DNA of 64,000 bases from Candidatus Wallbacteria bacterium (GTDB taxonomy: Bacteria; Muiribacteriota; UBA6191; JACPRK01). The notes under the pieces are model-generated. The model was given only the letters and a program-made list of their open reading frames with translations, did not search any database and had not been told where the DNA came from. The first letter of the stretch is position 1; each line of letters begins with the position of its first letter. Made by a program: the position numbers and the translations under genes. Positions 44,397 through 54,025 of the stretch are shown here, piece after piece. The stretch covers positions 1 to 64,000 of the forward strand of contig JACQZN010000015.1 of the NCBI GenBank assembly GCA_016213845.1, in the 5' to 3' direction.

Positions 44397-44557
44397 CCTC
44401 TTGCGGGAGCGGTCCCGCAGAAGGCCCCGATCCCGAGGGTGTGGCGCACCGTGATCAAGGCGCCCAGTATCGGAAGGTCACCCTTCGCTGTACCTCAGCC
44501 TCAAGTGATTGCCAGATTCCCGTCAGCTCGCAAGAGTGGACGGGTTTTCTGCTTTTT
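44397..44557 (+). ncRNA. Structured small RNA of unknown family, left copy
   Basis: This is a predicted transcript of about 160 nt from the 44362-44390 promoter to the terminator ending at 44557. Visible structure includes a tight hairpin TGCGGGA-GCGG-TCCCGCA (44402-44419). There is also GAGGGTG (about 44435) pairing with CACCCTT (about 44479), enclosing the inner stem GGCGC/GCGCC (44443-44447 with 44460-44464), and then the terminator. No credible open reading frame is conserved beyond what the DNA identity requires. I searched by eye for 6S, SRP, tmRNA and RNase P signatures and found none. The two copies differ at only a handful of positions. Function is unknown. Confidence 0.65.
44519..44557 (+). 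terminator. Intrinsic terminator of the left small RNA
   Basis: The stem CCCGTC (44519-44524) with GACGGG (44539-44544), with an inner CTC-GCAA-GAG stem-loop, is followed by TTTT and, after CTGC, TTTTT. This is a classical rho-independent terminator and is repeated exactly in the right copy. Confidence 0.85.
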
Positions 44558-44593
44558 GCCCATGCGGCGGGTGGTGGACGCGCGTCGGGGCGC

Positions 44594-45310
44594 TTACTCC
44601 TTCCACGCTTCCGCTGTCAGCGGCAGTTCGTTGAGCTCGGCCCGGGCTTCGCGCCAGGTGGGGTAGTGGCGCTGGAGCAGGGCGATGAACCGATCGCTGT
44701 GCTTCGGCTCCAGCAGGTGGGCCATCTCGTGGACAACCACATACTCGATGAGGTCCTTCGGCTTCTTCACCAGTTCCGTATTGATGCGGATCCGGCCGCC
44801 GAGGGGATTGCAGCTCCCCCACCGGGTCTTCATCCGTTGCAGGAAGTAGCCGGACAGTGTGACGCCCAGCTTCGCCTCCCACTTCCTGATGAGCCCGGGC
44901 AGAAGCTCATGCAGCAGCGCCTTGTGCCAGTCGTGCACGATCTCTTTCCGCCTCTCAGTGCTGCAGCCGGGGCGCACCCGGAGAATGATCTCTCGATGCC
45001 CCAGCTTCACGGCCGGCTTAGTGTCCCCTTCGACGACGGACAGCAAGTACCGGCGACCCCAGAGGTAATGGGTTTCACGTTCCACGAACCGGCGAGGAGT
45101 CTCCCGTGCTTGGCCATGCAGCTTCGCCTGCTGTTTCCGAATCCATCCGAGCTTCGAGATCGCATAGGCCCGCGCTACCTCCAGGCGAGTTCCGGTCGGT
45201 GCCACCAAGCTGACTCGACCCCGTGGAGGGTGCACGGACAGGTGGACATGCTTGACGTCCTTGCGCGTCAAGGCGATCAGGATGTCGCCGATCTGGATCG
45301 TCTCGGTCAT
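44594..45310 (-). CDS. YgjP/SprT-like metallopeptidase of the restriction island
   Basis: The 238-residue protein belongs to the YgjP-like (DUF45) metal-dependent hydrolases. Zincin motif VVHEMAHLLEPKH supplies the metal-binding histidines and catalytic glutamate, preceded by WGSCNPLGGRIRINTELV. The N-terminal half is the typical beta-rich region of the family. Such genes very often follow hsdR in type I restriction operons, where their role is unknown (perhaps proteolytic control or repair). Its ATG overlaps the hsdR stop by 1 nt (TGATG), so it is the last gene of the operon. The stop lies 37 bp from the end of the convergent small RNA. Confidence 0.9.
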   Translation of the reverse strand: MTETIQIGDILIALTRKDVKHVHLSVHPPRGRVSLVAPTGTRLEVARAYAISKLGWIRKQQAKLHGQARETPRRFVERETHYLWGRRYLLSVVEGDTKPAVKLGHREIILRVRPGCSTERRKEIVHDWHKALLHELLPGLIRKWEAKLGVTLSGYFLQRMKTRWGSCNPLGGRIRINTELVKKPKDLIEYVVVHEMAHLLEPKHSDRFIALLQRHYPTWREARAELNELPLTAEAWKE

Positions 45311-48300
45311 CAGTACCCCGGTTGGTTCTTGATGATTTCGAACAGCGTTTGAGTAGCGTCGCGATCCCGATTCAGGAGCGGGAAGAGGGCATTGAGCACC
45401 TGCGCCTCTCGCGCCTGGTCGCCCTTCCAGCCCGCGGGAGCGCGTTCGCGGATGGCCCTGTCGATCTCCAGGGCCAGCGTGGCGCGCGCATTCCCGTACT
45501 CGACGGGAGACTCGGCGACCCGATCCGTGGGGACAGGTTTCGCTGCCAAGATCTGCGCCAGGTTCTTGTAAATCACCGTCGCCTCCCGATTTCCCCGAAG
45601 CGACGCGGGTACGCTCTCGTCGGGCTGGCTCGCGGCCAGGTGCGCCACCAGCTCCTCGGCCTTTCGTAAGAACTCCTCGTACGCGGCAGTGTTCGCCCGG
45701 CTCTGCTGGATGAGATCGTCGAGCAGCTTCGACATCTGCTCGTAGAACTGAGGGTCTGCGAGCCGGTTTCGGATGAGGGTCTTACGGATGTTGTTGATGA
45801 TCCCTTCCGCAATGGCGTTTCGCGAGAGCTTCCGCTTTTCGTTGAGCTTCCGGGCGATGGCGTCGTGGACGCCAGTCTTGATCATGAGGTCCGTCAGTGA
45901 CATCTCGCCCAAATCCCCTAGGCCGGTTGCCGGGTCAGCCTGGATGTAGGTGTTGATGAGGATGCGCATGTCCGATTCGTATGGCTTGATGTCGAGCTCC
46001 TCACCCGAGTGCCTCTTGATGGCAGCGCGGATGTCGGCATAGAGCTCGACATCCGCCCTCAGATCGGCCGCTTCGGCATCCGAGTACCCTGCCTGGGAGA
46101 GGTCCTGCGCAAGAGCGGCAAAGGCGCGCACGAAGACAGCGACTGCCTTGTAGTAGGAAACCCGCAGGGCTTCCGTTTCGTTCAGTCCTTCCGGATTGGC
46201 AGCGTCGCCGCAGAAGTGACGAAGGAACTGCTCCACCTCTCGCGGGGATGGCACGGGTTCGCACAAGTGGCGCACGGCCTCGCGGGCCTCGTCGAGCTTC
46301 TTTCGGCCCTCTTCCAACCAGTCCTTCAGGCGGACGTTGTTGTCTCCGCCGCAGCCCTCGTCGGTGTCCAGCTCGTCGGAGCTGTAGACGGCGATCGCCT
46401 TCTGCACGTCACCGAACAGCTGCTTGTAATCGACGATATGGCCGTAGTCCTTGTCATCGCCGTCGAGACGATTGGTGCGGCAGATGGCCTGGAACAGGTT
46501 GTGATCGCGCAACTCGTTGTCGAGGTAGATGAAGGTGCAGCTCGGCGCATCGAAGCCGGTGAGCAGCTTGTTGACGACGATCAGCAGCTTCATGTTCGCC
46601 GGCTCCTCGATGAAGCGTCGCTTGCACTCCTCCTCGTACTGCTGCGTGGTCTGGCCCTGCTTCAGAACGTGCGTTGTGTACGTGTCGAACTTGTAGCGCT
46701 CGTCGCTGTTGGCCGGTTCGCGAGAGATCGCGTTATGGTTCGGTTCGAAGGACGTGATGATTGCGCAGTAGGGGCCGAAACTCTCGTTCTGAAGCAAGCG
46801 GAAGTAGTGGCAGGCGTCGTAGATCGACGCGGCGACCAGGATTGCCGTACCGCGGTCGTTGTTCAGTCGCGGCTTGAGGCTGAAGTCTTGGATGATGTCG
46901 GCGAGGATGCGCCGCTTGCGCTCCCCCGAGCTCATCAGCTGCTCCATGGTCGCCCAGCGCTCGCGCAGCAGGGCCTTTTGAAAGTTGTTGAGTCCTCGAG
47001 TTTTCTGAGCAAACCACCTGTCGATCGCGGTCTGCGAGGCCAGCCGCTGTGGCACGTCGCGGGCCTCGTACTTCAGGTCCAGGATGACGCCGTCGGCCAC
47101 GCCCTCGTGAAACTTGTACGTATGGATGTACGTACCGAAAACATCCCGTGTCATCAGCTTGTCGCTGCGCAAGAGCGGCGTGCCCGTGAAGCCGATGAAG
47201 ATTGCGCCCTCCAGCCAGCGCTTCAGCTGCTTGTGCATGTCGCCGCCCTGGGAGCGATGGCATTCGTCCACGAACACGCAAAGGCGTCCCCTCACGACTG
47301 GAGGCCAGCCCTCGAGGTCCGTTGCATCGACCTTGTGGAGCAGTGCGCACAACACGCGCGGCGCCGCCGCCCCAAGCTTCTCCACGAACTCTGCTCGCGA
47401 CGTGATGCGCGGCGACGGGCCCTCGGCGTCGACGACACGGGCGTTCTTCATCACCCCCTCGATCTGCTTGTCCAGCTCGTCGCGATCGGTGATGACGAGC
47501 ACGCGCGCCTCGGAGTCGTGCTCGAGCAGCCACTTGGCCAGCAGTACCATCAGGATGCTCTTGCCGCTGCCCTGGGTATGCCAGATGACGCCGCCTTCCC
47601 GTCGGGTGATGCGCTCCTGCGCGGCCTTGACGGCGAAGAACTGGTGGGGTCGTGGCAGCTTCTTGTGGCCGGCGTCGTAGATGATGAAGTTGCGGAGCAG
47701 GTCGAGCAGCCGGGATTTGTTGCACAACTGAGCGAGAGGGCGATCCAGGAGTGCGCCGGCTGCGAGTGGCTCGCCGGAGTTCGCACCGTCCTTCCATTCC
47801 ACGAAGAGCTTCTCGGGCGTTCCCGTTGTGCCGTAGCGCAGCCCCTGGGAATCGCTGCCGGCTAGCAGGAACTGCACCGTGCTGAAGAAGCCCTTGTTGA
47901 AGATCTCCTCCTGGTTGGTGATGAGCTGGCGCACGCCGTCGGCCAGCTCCACCGAGCTGCGCTTCAGCTCGATCACGGCGATGGCCAAGCCGTTGAGGTA
48001 GAGCACGATGTCCGGCCGGCGCTGGTAGCCGCCCGTCAGCGTCACTTCCTCGGCCAGCGCGAAGTCGTTCTTCTCGGGGTGCTCCCAGTCGACGAGGTGA
48101 ACCGTCTCATGCGGTTGCCCCGCGGCGACCTGCACGGGCACGCCATAGCGCAGGAGCTGGTAGGTGCGCAGGTTGGCCTGGTAGAGCGTGATGCCCGTCG
48201 AGTCGGCGGCGGTTTGGAGTTTCTGGACAGCGGCGGTGATGTGGGCGGACGAGTAGCCACGTGCGGTCAAGTTGTCGCGCAGCAGGGCCGACTCGATGGC

Positions 48301-48429
48301 GCGGTTGTCGTCCCGCTTGCTCCACTCGCCGAGGTAGCGGTAGCCGAGTTGATCGGGACGAGCCGGATCGGTGAACAAGGCGATGACGCGGTCTTGTGTC
48401 GAGCGCTCGGAGCGGGGTTGATCGGTCAC
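45310..48429 (-). CDS. hsdR: Type I restriction enzyme R subunit (endonuclease/translocase)
   Basis: HsdR cleaves and translocates unmethylated DNA in complex with HsdM and HsdS. The 1039-residue protein has an N-terminal nuclease domain with the PD-(D/E)XK core in [10 protein letters not shown]. The SF2 helicase motor has Walker A TQGSGKS, the DEAD-like box [10 protein letters not shown] and the IGFTGTPLL motif. A helical C-terminal domain binds the methylase. The length is typical. Its start overlaps the upstream AlbA-domain gene by 4 bp (ATGA) and its stop overlaps the YgjP-like gene, so it is fully embedded in the operon. All catalytic motifs look intact, so the system is probably active. 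Confidence 0.96.
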   Translation of the reverse strand: MTDQPRSERSTQDRVIALFTDPARPDQLGYRYLGEWSKRDDNRAIESALLRDNLTARGYSSAHITAAVQKLQTAADSTGITLYQANLRTYQLLRYGVPVQVAAGQPHETVHLVDWEHPEKNDFALAEEVTLTGGYQRRPDIVLYLNGLAIAVIELKRSSVELADGVRQLITNQEEIFNKGFFSTVQFLLAGSDSQGLRYGTTGTPEKLFVEWKDGANSGEPLAAGALLDRPLAQLCNKSRLLDLLRNFIIYDAGHKKLPRPHQFFAVKAAQERITRREGGVIWHTQGSGKSILMVLLAKWLLEHDSEARVLVITDRDELDKQIEGVMKNARVVDAEGPSPRITSRAEFVEKLGAAAPRVLCALLHKVDATDLEGWPPVVRGRLCVFVDECHRSQGGDMHKQLKRWLEGAIFIGFTGTPLLRSDKLMTRDVFGTYIHTYKFHEGVADGVILDLKYEARDVPQRLASQTAIDRWFAQKTRGLNNFQKALLRERWATMEQLMSSGERKRRILADIIQDFSLKPRLNNDRGTAILVAASIYDACHYFRLLQNESFGPYCAIITSFEPNHNAISREPANSDERYKFDTYTTHVLKQGQTTQQYEEECKRRFIEEPANMKLLIVVNKLLTGFDAPSCTFIYLDNELRDHNLFQAICRTNRLDGDDKDYGHIVDYKQLFGDVQKAIAVYSSDELDTDEGCGGDNNVRLKDWLEEGRKKLDEAREAVRHLCEPVPSPREVEQFLRHFCGDAANPEGLNETEALRVSYYKAVAVFVRAFAALAQDLSQAGYSDAEAADLRADVELYADIRAAIKRHSGEELDIKPYESDMRILINTYIQADPATGLGDLGEMSLTDLMIKTGVHDAIARKLNEKRKLSRNAIAEGIINNIRKTLIRNRLADPQFYEQMSKLLDDLIQQSRANTAAYEEFLRKAEELVAHLAASQPDESVPASLRGNREATVIYKNLAQILAAKPVPTDRVAESPVEYGNARATLALEIDRAIRERAPAGWKGDQAREAQVLNALFPLLNRDRDATQTLFEIIKNQPGY

Positions 48430-49829
48430 GGAATGACCTCCCAGTGTCCGCCCTTGCGCGGGCCCACGAAGCGCAGTTTGCCCTGCTTGACCAACTTTGC
48501 CGTTGCCCGCTCCACCGCGCTCAGCGACTTGAGAATCGAAGGTGCCAACGCGGCCAAGGTCATTTCAGGGCTTGCCGCCAACGCGGCAAGAATGCGTTCT
48601 GGCGTTTTCACCGGCGTTTTCACCGGCGTTTTCACCGGCGTTTTCACCGACATCCTGTCCCCGGTGACTTCCGTGGTAGCGCGCTTCGCGGGATTCCTCC
48701 CTGTTCCCTCTATGAGATTGCGGTAGTCGTTGGAGAAACGGAAGTTCACCCAAAGCCCGGTTTCCTCGTGCTCAAGGACCGGTTCCGGAACCCCCGCCGT
48801 TCGGCACGCAGCCATCATCCGTTCGATGCCGCGGCCCCAGGCTTCGATGGCCCCGGCTCGAAAGAACGCGGTGGCCAGGTCCGGGTTGAACGGGTGCGAG
48901 GCGTGCTTACGCTTGAGTTTTTCCACAGTCCACGACGGCGGAAGCTGACCGGGGTTCCAGACCATCAGCCGATCCGCGTAGACACTGATCTGCACGGGCG
49001 CACCCGTGGCGTAGTCCTTGTGGATGATCGCGTTCAGCACCGCCTCGCGCAGTGCCGGTTCCGGTACGGGGTAGGTTTCTACCCGCCGGATGCCTTTATA
49101 GGTAATCGCTGCTTTCAGGTACTTCAGCTGCAGGACGTCCAGGATTTGGTCGACTTGGGTGATCACGGGCCCGTGGATTTCGTCGTGGTAGCGCAGCTCG
49201 TCATCCGTGTGGAAAAAGCCGATCTTCACGAATGCGCCCGTTACGAAGCGCTCGGGATCGGGATGAAAGGCCAGCACGGCTGCACGCTTCAGGTATGCAC
49301 CCTCCGACAGGTGCAGTCTCTCCATCAGCGTGGCCGTGGATTCCCTCAATGCCGCAGCATCGACGCGTCCGCTGTTTCTCGCCTGGGCACGAAATGCCGC
49401 CACGGATGCGTTCGAGAGCATGCGCGGAGTGACGTTTGGTATGGGCACGCCGTCCCAGGTGCGGCCCTGCCGGCGGAGCAGGAATCGGTCCAACGCCGCT
49501 CCCTTCAGCTCCTGCAAGGTGCTGCCGCTGCGCTGGTAGTAGTGGCCGCGATAGCTGATGGGTGAGGGGAATGCGGGCGTCACTACTTCCAGGTACTCCT
49601 TGCCGTTCTTTTCGCGCAGGTTCACCTCCACGACGATACCGAGCAGATCGCGAATCTTGTTGGGGAGCGTCTCGAGGAGCTCGGCTGCGTCGGGAATGCC
49701 GACAACGTGACCCCTGTCATTCCGGCCGATGACCAGCACACCGCCCTCCGCGTTCGCGAACCCGCAGAGCCAGCGCAGATAGTCGTCCCGCCAGGACGCC
49801 TTCCACTCGGTGTGCTGGCCTTCCTTCAT
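48426..49829 (-). CDS. AlbA_2/Schlafen-like ATP-binding DNA-interacting protein
   Basis: The 467-residue protein starts at ATG 49829, overlapping the hsdS stop (ATGA). Residues 1-110 are an AlbA_2 (Schlafen-like) domain: [32 protein letters not shown] and the [10 protein letters not shown] segment. A RecG-like ATP-binding C-terminal domain follows (about 235-375, [18 protein letters not shown] and WGRGIERMM). Four exact VKTP repeats are encoded by a 12-bp tandem array (48601-48648). The protein ends with a winged-helix module. Proteins of this type are common passengers in type I restriction loci and may control the system or act in defence on their own. It lies between hsdS and hsdR, coupled to both by 4-bp overlaps. 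Confidence 0.88.
   Translation of the reverse strand: MKEGQHTEWKASWRDDYLRWLCGFANAEGGVLVIGRNDRGHVVGIPDAAELLETLPNKIRDLLGIVVEVNLREKNGKEYLEVVTPAFPSPISYRGHYYQRSGSTLQELKGAALDRFLLRRQGRTWDGVPIPNVTPRMLSNASVAAFRAQARNSGRVDAAALRESTATLMERLHLSEGAYLKRAAVLAFHPDPERFVTGAFVKIGFFHTDDELRYHDEIHGPVITQVDQILDVLQLKYLKAAITYKGIRRVETYPVPEPALREAVLNAIIHKDYATGAPVQISVYADRLMVWNPGQLPPSWTVEKLKRKHASHPFNPDLATAFFRAGAIEAWGRGIERMMAACRTAGVPEPVLEHEETGLWVNFRFSNDYRNLIEGTGRNPAKRATTEVTGDRMSVKTPVKTPVKTPVKTPERILAALAASPEMTLAALAPSILKSLSAVERATAKLVKQGKLRFVGPRKGGHWEVIP
48601..48648. repeat. 12-bp tandem repeat, four exact copies (GGCGTTTTCACC)
   Basis: Four identical 12-mers encode VKTP four times on the minus strand, in the linker between the ATP-binding domain and the C-terminal winged helix of the AlbA-domain protein. 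Because the unit is a multiple of three, copy-number changes would lengthen or shorten the linker without breaking the frame. Confidence 0.95.
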
Positions 49830-50980
49830 ACGAGGCGAGTGCGCCCGGTGAGCAGCTCCTGCATCATCGCCTGCTTGAGCGCGCGGGTCTTGTCGCGGCG
49901 GGCCTCGAGGGCTGCGAGTTCCGCGTCCATGTCGGAGAGGATGGAGGCGATGGCGGATTGTTCCGCCTTCGTTGGGGGAGCCGTAATCTCCAGGTTTAGA
50001 ATCTTCGACACGGACAGTCCGGGCTGGGCAGACGACTCTGAGTACTGGTTCAGGTTCATTCTCCCCAGCACAGAGGTGAGCCATCGAATGTCGGTATCTG
50101 CAAACGCAGTGACAACGATTGCGTGTTCAGACGCAAAGAAGTGCCCTTCGACACAGAGCACATTCCCGCACAGCGCGCCCTGACGGCCCACGAGCGCATA
50201 TGTTCCGTCGTGTGTGAACCTGGTTGCATACCCACGTAGACCGTTTCCCCCGTAGCATGGATATCTTGAGAACTGGTCAATACTGACGCTCGTGATCCCT
50301 TCGCCGCTGTTCATCGAGCAGAGTGCCGAGAGGCTTTTCGTCTGCCACTCGCCGCTGAATCCCGGGAGGCGGGTAGCGCCGGTCAGGAGCTGCTGCATGG
50401 CGGCCTGTTTGATGTCGCGCTTCTTGGCGATCAGCCGATCCAGCCCGTCCAGCAGCGCATCCACATCGCCCAAGGCTGTCGCGATGGCGCGTTGTTCGTC
50501 GTCCAGCGGAAGCACGATGAGGAAGTCAGCCATCTCAGCCCGGTTAATCTTCGGCATGCCGCTACGGACCGAGACGGATTCGGCGTACTTCGTGTAACGG
50601 TGCCCCAGCAGGATGGCCAGGATGAACCCCGCAGACACGCCAGTCGTGGGCCTGAGCGGGTACATGTCTGCGCTGCACAGCCCATCAAAATCGGCCAACA
50701 CGGCCTTGCGCAAATAGGGACGTATCTTGCTGTAGAGGATGTCGCCGCTGGCGAAGAGGTACTTTCCGCTGATCGCGCCTTGGTCCCTTGCTGTCTGCCT
50801 TGCCAGTAAGCGTCCAGTGGCTCTCTCGATGTGATCCGGGGCCACCAGGGTCATCGATCTGTAGGGCTCAATTCGTGGATCAACTTGGCCGTTAGGAATA
50901 TGCACCGCCGTAAGCAGCGGCTGTACCTGCCACTCCTCCGGAATCACCCCCACCTCGGTCAGCTTGTACCCCGGCCTCAC
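49826..50980 (-). CDS. hsdS: Type I restriction enzyme specificity subunit
   Basis: HsdS sets the DNA target of the HsdM methylase and HsdR. The 384-residue protein shows two target-recognition domains, each followed by a conserved helical spacer. The first is about 1-205, closing with DEQRAIATALGDVDALLDGL and QAAMQQLLTGATRLPGF. The second is about 210-384, closing with KAEQSAIASILSDMDAELAA and [15 protein letters not shown]. This two-fold layout implies a bipartite recognition site. The GTG at 50980 overlaps the hsdM stop (GTGA); a GTG two codons earlier is also possible. The C-terminus overlaps the AlbA-domain gene by 4 bp. The recognition sequence cannot be predicted. Confidence 0.94.
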   Translation of the reverse strand: MRPGYKLTEVGVIPEEWQVQPLLTAVHIPNGQVDPRIEPYRSMTLVAPDHIERATGRLLARQTARDQGAISGKYLFASGDILYSKIRPYLRKAVLADFDGLCSADMYPLRPTTGVSAGFILAILLGHRYTKYAESVSVRSGMPKINRAEMADFLIVLPLDDEQRAIATALGDVDALLDGLDRLIAKKRDIKQAAMQQLLTGATRLPGFSGEWQTKSLSALCSMNSGEGITSVSIDQFSRYPCYGGNGLRGYATRFTHDGTYALVGRQGALCGNVLCVEGHFFASEHAIVVTAFADTDIRWLTSVLGRMNLNQYSESSAQPGLSVSKILNLEITAPPTKAEQSAIASILSDMDAELAALEARRDKTRALKQAMMQELLTGRTRLV

Positions 50981-53469
50981 TTCCACGTCGCCCCCATCTT
51001 CGCGAGGTGCTCGTCGACCCGCGCGGCTAGCCTTTCCACTTCCTCGGTGAGCTTCGGCAGCGGCGTGGCGTAGCGCTCGGCCAGCTCGCGGATGCGGCCG
51101 GTCAGGGTCTGTGACACGCGATCGAGCTCGCCTTGCACGGCGGCCGACAGTCGCGCCATCCACTTGTCCTCCACCACCAGCTTCTGAATCTCGGCCTCGG
51201 TGAGCTTCGCATACCTGGCGTCGATCTTCCGGTCCAGCTCCTCCTGCGCGGCCTTGCGCTTGGCCTTCGCCTCCGTCTGCTGCTCGAGCAAGTCCCCGTA
51301 CGCCTCGAGCGCCGCCCGCTCCTCGGCGTAGAGAGCGTCCTTGCCGATCTCCTTCAGCCGTGCCTTCACGGCCTTCGGTGCAATCTTCTGCTTGTCGCCC
51401 TCGCCCTCCATCACCTCGGCCAGCAATCCCTCTTCGCCGCCGTTCTCCTCGCGCATCTCGTCGAGTTGTTGCTCGATCGAGGCGAGCTGGCCGTCGAGCG
51501 CCTCGAGGGCGTCGCGCTCGGCAGCGTGGTACCGGGCAACGAGAATCGCAGCCGGAACCAGGTCGGACTTGTAGCGCCGCCTGCCCTTCACGTAATCGTG
51601 GGACTCGGGCCAGGCAAGCCTGTTGTCCTTGTTCCTGACCTGAACGATCTCGCGTGGCTGCGCCCCCTTCACCCAGCCGTCGGCCGCGATCAGGTAGACG
51701 TCGTCCTGCATCGCCTCGGCCCAGTAGTCCATGAGGTGCTGGTAGACGTCGTAGGCATCCACGAGCGGCGCCTGACGGAACGCGGCGAGAAGTTCCTCGG
51801 CGAGCGTCTCGATCAACGCCTTGGGGTGGCCGTCCTTGCCGAATCCGGTCAGGCGCGGCAGCGCGGCCTTGCGCCAGTCGGCAAATCCCTTTGTCGCCCT
51901 TTCCTGGAAGGCGACGAATTCGGCGTGACCGAGGATGGCGGACTTGACCTCGGCGATCGGCAGCTTCAGCCGCGCATAGCCGGGACGGCCCCCCGTTCGG
52001 TCGAATGCCTCGAACAGCGCGCCGCGCACGCCGGGGAGGACCTCCCAGTACGCGCCGAGTGCGTCGAGGTCGCGCTCCGGGATTCCGCCGCGCAGATGAC
52101 CGTCGATGTCCTGCAAATCCTCGGGCTCGCTGCTGTCGATGTAGCGCGGCAGATTCAGGTTGTAGTCGTTCTTCGGGTCGGCGATCTCGGCCACTGGCAC
52201 CATCCGGGCGTAGCGCGGAACGTCAGCCTGTTTGGTGAAGGTGTCGACGATGCGGTGGATATCCTGCTCGCGGAGGCGGTTCTTGTTGCCGTCCTTGATG
52301 AAGCCCTTGGAGGCGTCGATCAGGAACACGCCCTTGCGACCGGCAGCGTGCTCCTTGTCGAGAACGAGGATGGCGGCGGGGATGCCGGTGCCGTAGAAGA
52401 GGTTTGCTGGCAGGCCGATGATGCCTTTTAGATAGCCGGAGCGGACGAGCTGTTGGCGGATTGTGGCCTCGGCATTGCCTCGAAAGAGAACGCCATGGGG
52501 CAGGATGCAGGCGGCCTTGCCCGCGCCTTTCATCGAGCGGATGATGTGCAGCAGGTAGGCGTAGTCGCCTTGTTTGGCGGGCGGCTCGCCCCAGGTGAAC
52601 CGCTGGAATGGATCCCTGGCCGGGGTGATGCCGGTGGTCCACGTCTTATCGGAGAACGGCGGATTGGCGACGACGTAGTCGTAGGTGCGAAGCTGCTCGC
52701 CGTCCTTGAACTTGGGCGCAGCCAAGGTGTTGCCCGAGAGGATGCTGGCCGTGGGGAAGTCGTGCAGGATCATGTTCATGCGAGCCAGGCCCGCGGTGGT
52801 CACGTCCTTCTCCTGCCCTTCGAGCGTGATGTGCTTGCCGGCCTGGGCGGCCACCTTCAGGAGCAGCGAGCCTGATCCGCACGTCGGGTCGTAGGCGGTC
52901 GTGGAGGCCTTGGTGTTCTTCGGGGAGATACCGATCACCTTGGCGATCACACGGCTGACTTCGGCGGGCGTGTAGAACTGCCCCTTGCTCTTGCCGCTCT
53001 CGGTGGCGAAGTGCCGCATCAGGTACTCATAGGCGTCGCCGAGGATGTCGTCGTGATCGGCGCGGTTCTGCGAGAAGTCGAGCTCCGGCTTCTGGAAGAT
53101 GCCGATCAGGTTGGTCAGCCGATCGACCATCGCCTGCCCCTCGCCGAGCTTGTTCGGGTCGTTGAAGTCGGGGAAGTCGCTGCGAGCAAGTCGCGAGTTG
53201 GCGTCGATGAGCGGCTGGAGGATCTGAGTGTTGATCTTGTCCCCGATGTCAGCCTTACCTTTGAGCGCGATCATGTCCTTGAAGCTCGCGCCCCTGGGAA
53301 TCGTGACCGGCGGGGCGAAGTCGTTGCTGTTGCCGTACTTGTCCGTGATGTACTTGATGAACAGCATGAACAGGACGTAGTCCTTGTACTGGCTCGCATC
53401 CATGCCGCCTCTGAGCTCGTCGCACGAAGCCCAGATCGAGGAGTAAAGGTCTGACTTCTTGAGGGCCAT
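50977..53469 (-). CDS. hsdM: Type I restriction enzyme M subunit (N6-adenine methyltransferase)
   Basis: HsdM methylates adenine within the HsdS-selected site and marks self DNA. The 830-residue protein has the N-terminal helical HsdM_N bundle (SDLYSSIWASCDELRGGMDA). The SAM-binding motif I is DPTCGSGSLLL (about 193) and the catalytic NPPF is near 268 (ANPPFSDKTW). A long C-terminal extension (about 500-830) ends in coiled coils, as in larger HsdM proteins. It is the first gene of the operon hsdM-hsdS-AlbA gene-hsdR-ygjP. A strong promoter with an overlapping palindrome lies about 190-220 bp upstream (53659-53690), suggesting repressor control of methylase expression. Confidence 0.95.
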   Translation of the reverse strand: MALKKSDLYSSIWASCDELRGGMDASQYKDYVLFMLFIKYITDKYGNSNDFAPPVTIPRGASFKDMIALKGKADIGDKINTQILQPLIDANSRLARSDFPDFNDPNKLGEGQAMVDRLTNLIGIFQKPELDFSQNRADHDDILGDAYEYLMRHFATESGKSKGQFYTPAEVSRVIAKVIGISPKNTKASTTAYDPTCGSGSLLLKVAAQAGKHITLEGQEKDVTTAGLARMNMILHDFPTASILSGNTLAAPKFKDGEQLRTYDYVVANPPFSDKTWTTGITPARDPFQRFTWGEPPAKQGDYAYLLHIIRSMKGAGKAACILPHGVLFRGNAEATIRQQLVRSGYLKGIIGLPANLFYGTGIPAAILVLDKEHAAGRKGVFLIDASKGFIKDGNKNRLREQDIHRIVDTFTKQADVPRYARMVPVAEIADPKNDYNLNLPRYIDSSEPEDLQDIDGHLRGGIPERDLDALGAYWEVLPGVRGALFEAFDRTGGRPGYARLKLPIAEVKSAILGHAEFVAFQERATKGFADWRKAALPRLTGFGKDGHPKALIETLAEELLAAFRQAPLVDAYDVYQHLMDYWAEAMQDDVYLIAADGWVKGAQPREIVQVRNKDNRLAWPESHDYVKGRRRYKSDLVPAAILVARYHAAERDALEALDGQLASIEQQLDEMREENGGEEGLLAEVMEGEGDKQKIAPKAVKARLKEIGKDALYAEERAALEAYGDLLEQQTEAKAKRKAAQEELDRKIDARYAKLTEAEIQKLVVEDKWMARLSAAVQGELDRVSQTLTGRIRELAERYATPLPKLTEEVERLAARVDEHLAKMGATWK

Positions 53470-53658
53470 CAGCTAGGCGGCTCCAACCGGATGGATGACG
53501 ACCTCGGACGGGGCCGGACGGGAGTGCACCAACTTCGCATCCGCCGCCCAGAGCATCGCCTCACGACCGAGGGTCCCACCATTCCGAAGTTCCGCGGTCG
53601 CTTGCTTCCTTCCCCGGCCCACCGTCTCTCCTTCCCCCGAGTTTCCTGAACCTCAGCA

Positions 53659-53687
53659 AGAATACGAGTCTCCGCCTTGACGTTCAA
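53659..53687 (-). promoter_or_regulatory. Sigma-70 promoter of the restriction-modification operon
   Basis: On the minus strand TTGAAC (53682-53687) and TATTCT (53659-53664) are separated by exactly 17 bp and point toward hsdM, leaving a leader of about 180 nt. The region 53470-53658 contains no convincing gene. Confidence 0.65.
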
Positions 53688-53690
53688 GGC
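53674..53690. promoter_or_regulatory. Palindromic operator over the hsdM promoter -35 box
   Basis: GCCTTGA-CGT-TCAAGGC is a perfect inverted repeat with 7-bp arms and a 3-bp spacer. It overlaps the -35 box of the hsdM promoter. A dimeric repressor bound here would block RNA polymerase, as C proteins do in restriction systems; no C-protein gene is visible in the island. Confidence 0.55.
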
Positions 53691-53830
53691 TGGCTCCGAA
53701 CGGGGCCGGACACGTGGTCAGCAGCGAGGCGGTCGCGTGTTCAGCGGCTCCCGGACGGCGTCGGCTTGGAGGGACGCTGTTCCCCAAGGAGTTCTTGAAA
53801 GCCACGGAGGCGGCACGCGAGAGAAAGGTG

Positions 53831-53859
53831 TTGACCATTCGGCCCCTCGATGGTATCCT
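53831..53859 (+). promoter_or_regulatory. Sigma-70 promoter of the right small-RNA copy
   Basis: TTGACC (53831-53836), a 17-bp spacer and TATCCT (53854-53859). The -35 box is one base closer to consensus than in the left copy, so this copy may be the stronger one. Confidence 0.78.
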
Positions 53860-53865
53860 AAGTCA

Positions 53866-54025
53866 CCTCTTGCGGGAGCGGTCCCGCAGAAGGCCCCGAT
53901 CCCGAGGGTGTGGCGCACCGTGATCAAGGCGCCCAGTATCGGAAGGTCACCCTTCGCTGTACCTCAGCCTCAAGTGACTGCCAGATTCCCGTCAGCTCGC
54001 AAGAGTGGACGGGTTTTCTGCTTTT
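53866..54025 (+). ncRNA. Structured small RNA of unknown family, right copy
   Basis: Same predicted transcript of about 160 nt and same helices as at 44397-44557, ending at the intrinsic terminator at 53988-54025. The few differences from the left copy (for example AAGTGACTG in place of AAGTGATTG) fall outside the main stems, which argues for selection on the RNA structure. It converges on the tRNA-Met gene, whose 3' end is about 100 bp downstream. Confidence 0.68.
53988..54025 (+). terminator. Intrinsic terminator of the right small RNA
   Basis: CCCGTC (53988-53993) pairs with GACGGG (54008-54013), with an inner CTC-GCAA-GAG hairpin, followed by TTTT, CTGC and TTTT. Confidence 0.85.

Larger units (their letters stand above)
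44351..44573 (+). repeat. 223-bp direct repeat, left copy, containing a small-RNA gene
   Basis: This block recurs as a direct repeat at 53820-54042 with about 95% identity and no insertions or deletions (constant offset 9469 bp). The two copies bracket the whole type I restriction-modification island. Sequence similarity starts and ends abruptly at the block edges. Confidence 0.92.

Noticed and set aside
44397..44557. Small RNA as 6S, SRP, tmRNA or RNase P RNA
   Set aside because: Signatures such as the SRP GGAAGGAAGCAGCC-type loop, the RNase P GAGGAAAGTCC core or a tmRNA tRNA-like end are absent, and two copies would be unusual for these RNAs. A divergent 6S RNA cannot be completely excluded without a covariance search.
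44439..44666. Short open frames inside both small-RNA copies
   Set aside because: They share sequence only because the DNA block is duplicated; they cross the intrinsic terminator and lack ribosome-binding sites.
46009..47865. Long plus-strand open frame opposite hsdR
   Set aside because: It is fully antisense to the conserved helicase and nuclease motifs of HsdR and its product resembles no protein family.
53469..53687. Small minus-strand open frame of 72 codons upstream of hsdM
   Set aside because: Its product is arginine/proline-rich without a recognisable domain and its start lies on the -35 box of the hsdM promoter.
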